64,000 bases of DNA from assembly GCA_965198715.1 (NCBI GenBank), contig CBDAPV010000002.1, positions 1,612,001 to 1,676,000 on the forward strand, given 5' to 3'. Positions 61,761 through 64,000 of the stretch are shown one piece after another (the stretch's first letter is position 1; every line of letters starts with the position of its first letter). The position numbers and the translations under genes are program-made. The notes under the pieces were generated by a model. The model worked only from the letters and a program-made list of their open reading frames with translations, was not told the origin of the DNA and made no database searches. This stretch comes from RH-AL1 sp965198715 (GTDB lineage Bacteria > Pseudomonadota > Alphaproteobacteria > Rhizobiales > Beijerinckiaceae).

Positions 61761-63041
61761 ATGAGCGGAACCTCTACCTACGTCCCCAAGAGCGCCGCAG
61801 CGAAGTGGCTGGAGACACGCCTGCCGATCGTCGGCTTGGTGCACTCGTCCTTTGTGGCGTTCCCCAACCCGCGCAACCTCAACTACTTCTGGACCTTCGG
61901 CGGCATCCTCGCTTTCATGCTGGGATCGCAGATTTTGACCGGCGTGATCCTGGCGATGCACTACACGCCGCAGGCCTCGCTGGCCTTCGCTTCGGTCGAA
62001 AGCATCATGCGCGACGTGAACTACGGCTGGCTGCTGCGCTACGTGCACGCCAACGGCGCCTCGATGTTCTTCTTCGCGGTATACGTCCACATCTTTCGCG
62101 GCATCTACTACGGGTCTTACAAGGCGCCACGCGAGGTGCTTTGGCTGCTCGGCATCGTCATCTATCTCCTGATGATGGCGACTGGCTTCATGGGCTACGT
62201 GCTGCCCTGGGGCCAGATGAGCTACTGGGGCGCCACCGTCATCACCAGCCTCTTCGGCGCGATCCCGATTGTCGGCGATTGGCTCAGCCACCTGCTTTGG
62301 GGCGGCTTCTCTGTCGACAACGCCACGCTGAACCGCTTTTTCTCCCTGCACTACCTGTTGCCGTTCATGATCGCCGGTGTCGTGGTGCTGCACATCTGGG
62401 CGTTGCACGTGCCAGGCTCGAACAACCCCGCTGGCATCGAGAAGAAAACTGCCAAGGACACCCTGCCCTTCCATCCGTACTTCACGGTGAAGGACGGCTT
62501 CGCCTTAGTCTGCTTTCTCGTGCTGTATTCCTGGGTGGTATTCTACGTCCCCAATTACCTTAACCATGCCGACAACTATATCGAGGCCAACCCGCTAGTG
62601 ACACCGCAGCACATCGTGCCGGAATGGTATTATCTGCCGTTCTACGCAATCCTGCGCTCGATCCCCGACAAGCTACTCGGCGTTGTGGCGATGTTCATGT
62701 CGATCATCCTGCTCGCCTTCCTCCCCTGGCTCGACACCTCTCGCATCAGGTCGGCAAATTATCGCCCGATGTACAAGGTGGCATTCTGGATCTTCGCCGC
62801 TACGGCGATCGGCCTCGGCTACATCGGCTCGCAGCCGCCGGCGGGGGGCTACGTGCTGGCCGGCCGTATCCTGACATTCTGGTACTTCTTCCACCTTCTC
62901 GTAGTGCTGCCGCTGCTCGGCTTCTTTGAGACGCCGCGTGTGCTGCCGGCCTCCATCTCCGAGGCTGTCCTCGGCCCGCTCGGCAGCTCCGCAACCGCGA
63001 TGGCCGCGGGAACGGCCTCCTCTCCGAACACGAAGGGTTGA
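61761..63041 (+). CDS. petB: cytochrome b of the bc1 complex
   Basis: A 426-residue, eight-helix quinol-cytochrome c oxidoreductase subunit. The four heme ligands are H96 and H110 (LRYVHANGASMFFFAVYVHI) and H197 and H211 (SLHYLLPFMIAGVVVLHIWA). The quinol-oxidation motif PEWYYLPFYAIL and the MGYVLPWGQMSYWGATV loop are intact. The start is the ATG giving MSGTSTYVPKSAAAKW. Cytochrome c1 follows five bases later as a separate gene, unlike the fused fbcH of Bradyrhizobium. The Rieske gene that normally precedes it is not present; the porin and a terminator lie there instead. Confidence 0.96.
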   Translation: MSGTSTYVPKSAAAKWLETRLPIVGLVHSSFVAFPNPRNLNYFWTFGGILAFMLGSQILTGVILAMHYTPQASLAFASVESIMRDVNYGWLLRYVHANGASMFFFAVYVHIFRGIYYGSYKAPREVLWLLGIVIYLLMMATGFMGYVLPWGQMSYWGATVITSLFGAIPIVGDWLSHLLWGGFSVDNATLNRFFSLHYLLPFMIAGVVVLHIWALHVPGSNNPAGIEKKTAKDTLPFHPYFTVKDGFALVCFLVLYSWVVFYVPNYLNHADNYIEANPLVTPQHIVPEWYYLPFYAILRSIPDKLLGVVAMFMSIILLAFLPWLDTSRIRSANYRPMYKVAFWIFAATAIGLGYIGSQPPAGGYVLAGRILTFWYFFHLLVVLPLLGFFETPRVLPASISEAVLGPLGSSATAMAAGTASSPNTKG

Positions 63042-63046
63042 GCGCG

Positions 63047-64000
63047 ATGGGGACTTCCGTCATCCGGCGCGGCGCGTCCGGTGCCGCGCTGAGCCTGGCG
63101 CTCGCACTAGGCCTCACGGCGCCGAGCTTCGCTCAGGATCACGGCCAGTCCGCCATGCCGTCCGCCGGCAGCACTTCAGCCGATCCCAAGCCCGCCGCCG
63201 GCAACGTGCCGAACCTTGCCGGCGAGACGATCAAGCCGCAGGCCGGCGAACAGGCGACCGACGCCAAAGCGACGGAGGCTGCCAACGGCAGCGAAGCAGA
63301 GGTTCCACCCTCTCTCTCCTGGAGCTTCGGCGGAATCTTTGGGCATTACGATATCGCTCAGCTGCAGCGCGGCTACCAAGTTTACAAGGAAGTCTGCTCA
63401 AACTGCCATTCGATGAAACTCGTCGCCTTCCGCAACCTAGCGGCGCTGGGCTACACCGATGGGCAGATCAAGGCGTTGGCGGCGACCTACCAGGTCGACG
63501 ACGGTCCCAACGACAAGGGCGAGATGTACAAGCGGCCGGGTCGCCCGTCCGACTATTTCCCATCACCCTTCCCCAATCCTGAGGCCGCAGCGGCTGCCTA
63601 CGGCAAAGCCCCGCCAGACATGTCGGACCTTGCCAAGGCGCGAGGCTGGGAGCGAGGCTTCCCCACCTTCATCTTCGACTTCTTCACGCAGTCGGAGGAG
63701 ACCGAGGGTCCATCCTACATCTCGGCCGTCCTGCAGGGCTACACCAAGCCCGACGATCCCAAATATAACGTCTACATGCCCAACCATAAGATCGCGATGC
63801 CAAAGCCGCTGGGCGACGGGCAAGTGGAGTACGCGGACGGCACGGCGAAGACGTTGCCGCAATATTCCAAGGATGTGGCTGCCTTCCTGATGTGGGCGGC
63901 CGAGCCCAAGCTCGAGCAGCGCAAGGCCATGGGCCTGCGCGTTACAATCTTCTTCATCGTCTTCGCAGTCCTACTCTTCTTTGTGAAAAAACGCATCTGG
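63047..64000 (+). CDS. petC: cytochrome c1 (runs to the window edge)
   Basis: 318 codons are visible without a stop; the protein is nearly complete because the C-terminal membrane anchor (VTIFFIVFAVLLFFVKKRIW) ends at the edge. A signal peptide (GAALSLALALGLTAPSFAQ) is followed by a low-complexity Ala/Pro/Glu linker of about 55 residues (31-86), then the mature domain. The heme site is C117, C120, H121 (CSNCHS) and the probable axial methionine is in NHKIAMPKPL. It transfers electrons from the Rieske protein to soluble or membrane cytochrome c in the periplasm. The linker is longer than in the usual family member. Confidence 0.95.
   Translation, partial: MGTSVIRRGASGAALSLALALGLTAPSFAQDHGQSAMPSAGSTSADPKPAAGNVPNLAGETIKPQAGEQATDAKATEAANGSEAEVPPSLSWSFGGIFGHYDIAQLQRGYQVYKEVCSNCHSMKLVAFRNLAALGYTDGQIKALAATYQVDDGPNDKGEMYKRPGRPSDYFPSPFPNPEAAAAAYGKAPPDMSDLAKARGWERGFPTFIFDFFTQSEETEGPSYISAVLQGYTKPDDPKYNVYMPNHKIAMPKPLGDGQVEYADGTAKTLPQYSKDVAAFLMWAAEPKLEQRKAMGLRVTIFFIVFAVLLFFVKKRIW

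Overview
The window looks like a chromosomal segment of a high-GC alphaproteobacterium, most probably of the order Hyphomicrobiales (Rhizobiales). The basis is gene order and protein sequence: a complete nuoA-N operon followed by birA, ribonuclease J and methylmalonyl-CoA epimerase; a dapA-smpB ... rpoZ-rsh-pdxJ-acpS block; cytochrome b followed by cytochrome c1; a DUF2155 protein; and a palindromic repeat of a type common in Rhizobiales. I cannot name the genus from sequence alone.

Layout. 1-18.6 kb (minus strand): a large energy operon, nuoABCDEF-[small coiled-coil gene]-GHIJKLMN-birA-rnj-mce (mce runs off the left edge), interrupted only by a small plus-strand secreted-protein gene and a palindromic repeat. 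18.6-22.1 kb: smc. 22.2-25.8 kb (plus): a small secreted protein, then a large periplasmic repeat-like protein translationally coupled to a DUF3142-like protein, an uncharacterised envelope pair. 25.8-29.7 kb (minus): acpS, pdxJ, rsh and rpoZ (cofactor synthesis, the stringent response and RNA polymerase omega). 30-31.4 kb (plus): a NYN-domain nuclease-like protein and a family 5 uracil-DNA glycosylase. 31.4-32.8 kb (minus): smpB and dapA. 33-35.3 kb (plus): a soluble lytic transglycosylase. 35.4-37.6 kb (minus): a hybrid sensor histidine kinase. 37.7-40.3 kb: tRNA-Asp, tRNA-Val and tRNA-Gln flanking an orphan peptide-type binding protein.

40.3-52 kb is accessory in character. It begins with about 1.2 kb of gene-poor, more AT-rich DNA around one small secreted cysteine-repeat gene. 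A sodium:solute symporter with its DUF3311 partner follows, and then a stretch in which most genes are broken: amidase (truncated, frameshifted, stops), alcohol dehydrogenase (middle deleted), LysR regulator (one-base run error), acetyltransferase (7-bp tandem duplication), malic enzyme (N-terminal remnant only) and DUF2461 (frameshift plus nonsense). An aldo/keto reductase and a copper-type P-ATPase remain intact inside this decaying island.

52-64 kb returns to ordinary chromosome: a DUF2155 protein, a sterol-desaturase-superfamily hydroxylase, pyrE, a membrane-anchored Ala/Pro-rich protein, tRNA-Thr, a Rdx/SelT-SelW-SelH family redox protein overlapping an MFS exporter, the Kup potassium transporter, a BBP2-type porin with a strong terminator, then cytochrome b and cytochrome c1 of the bc1 complex. 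The Rieske gene that normally precedes cytochrome b is not there. The two respiratory blocks, complex I on the left and complex III on the right, are the main functional theme. I found no CRISPR array, prophage or complete insertion sequence. The best candidates for undescribed biology are the coupled repeat/DUF3142 pair, the small gene embedded between nuoF and nuoG, and the relocated Rieske subunit.
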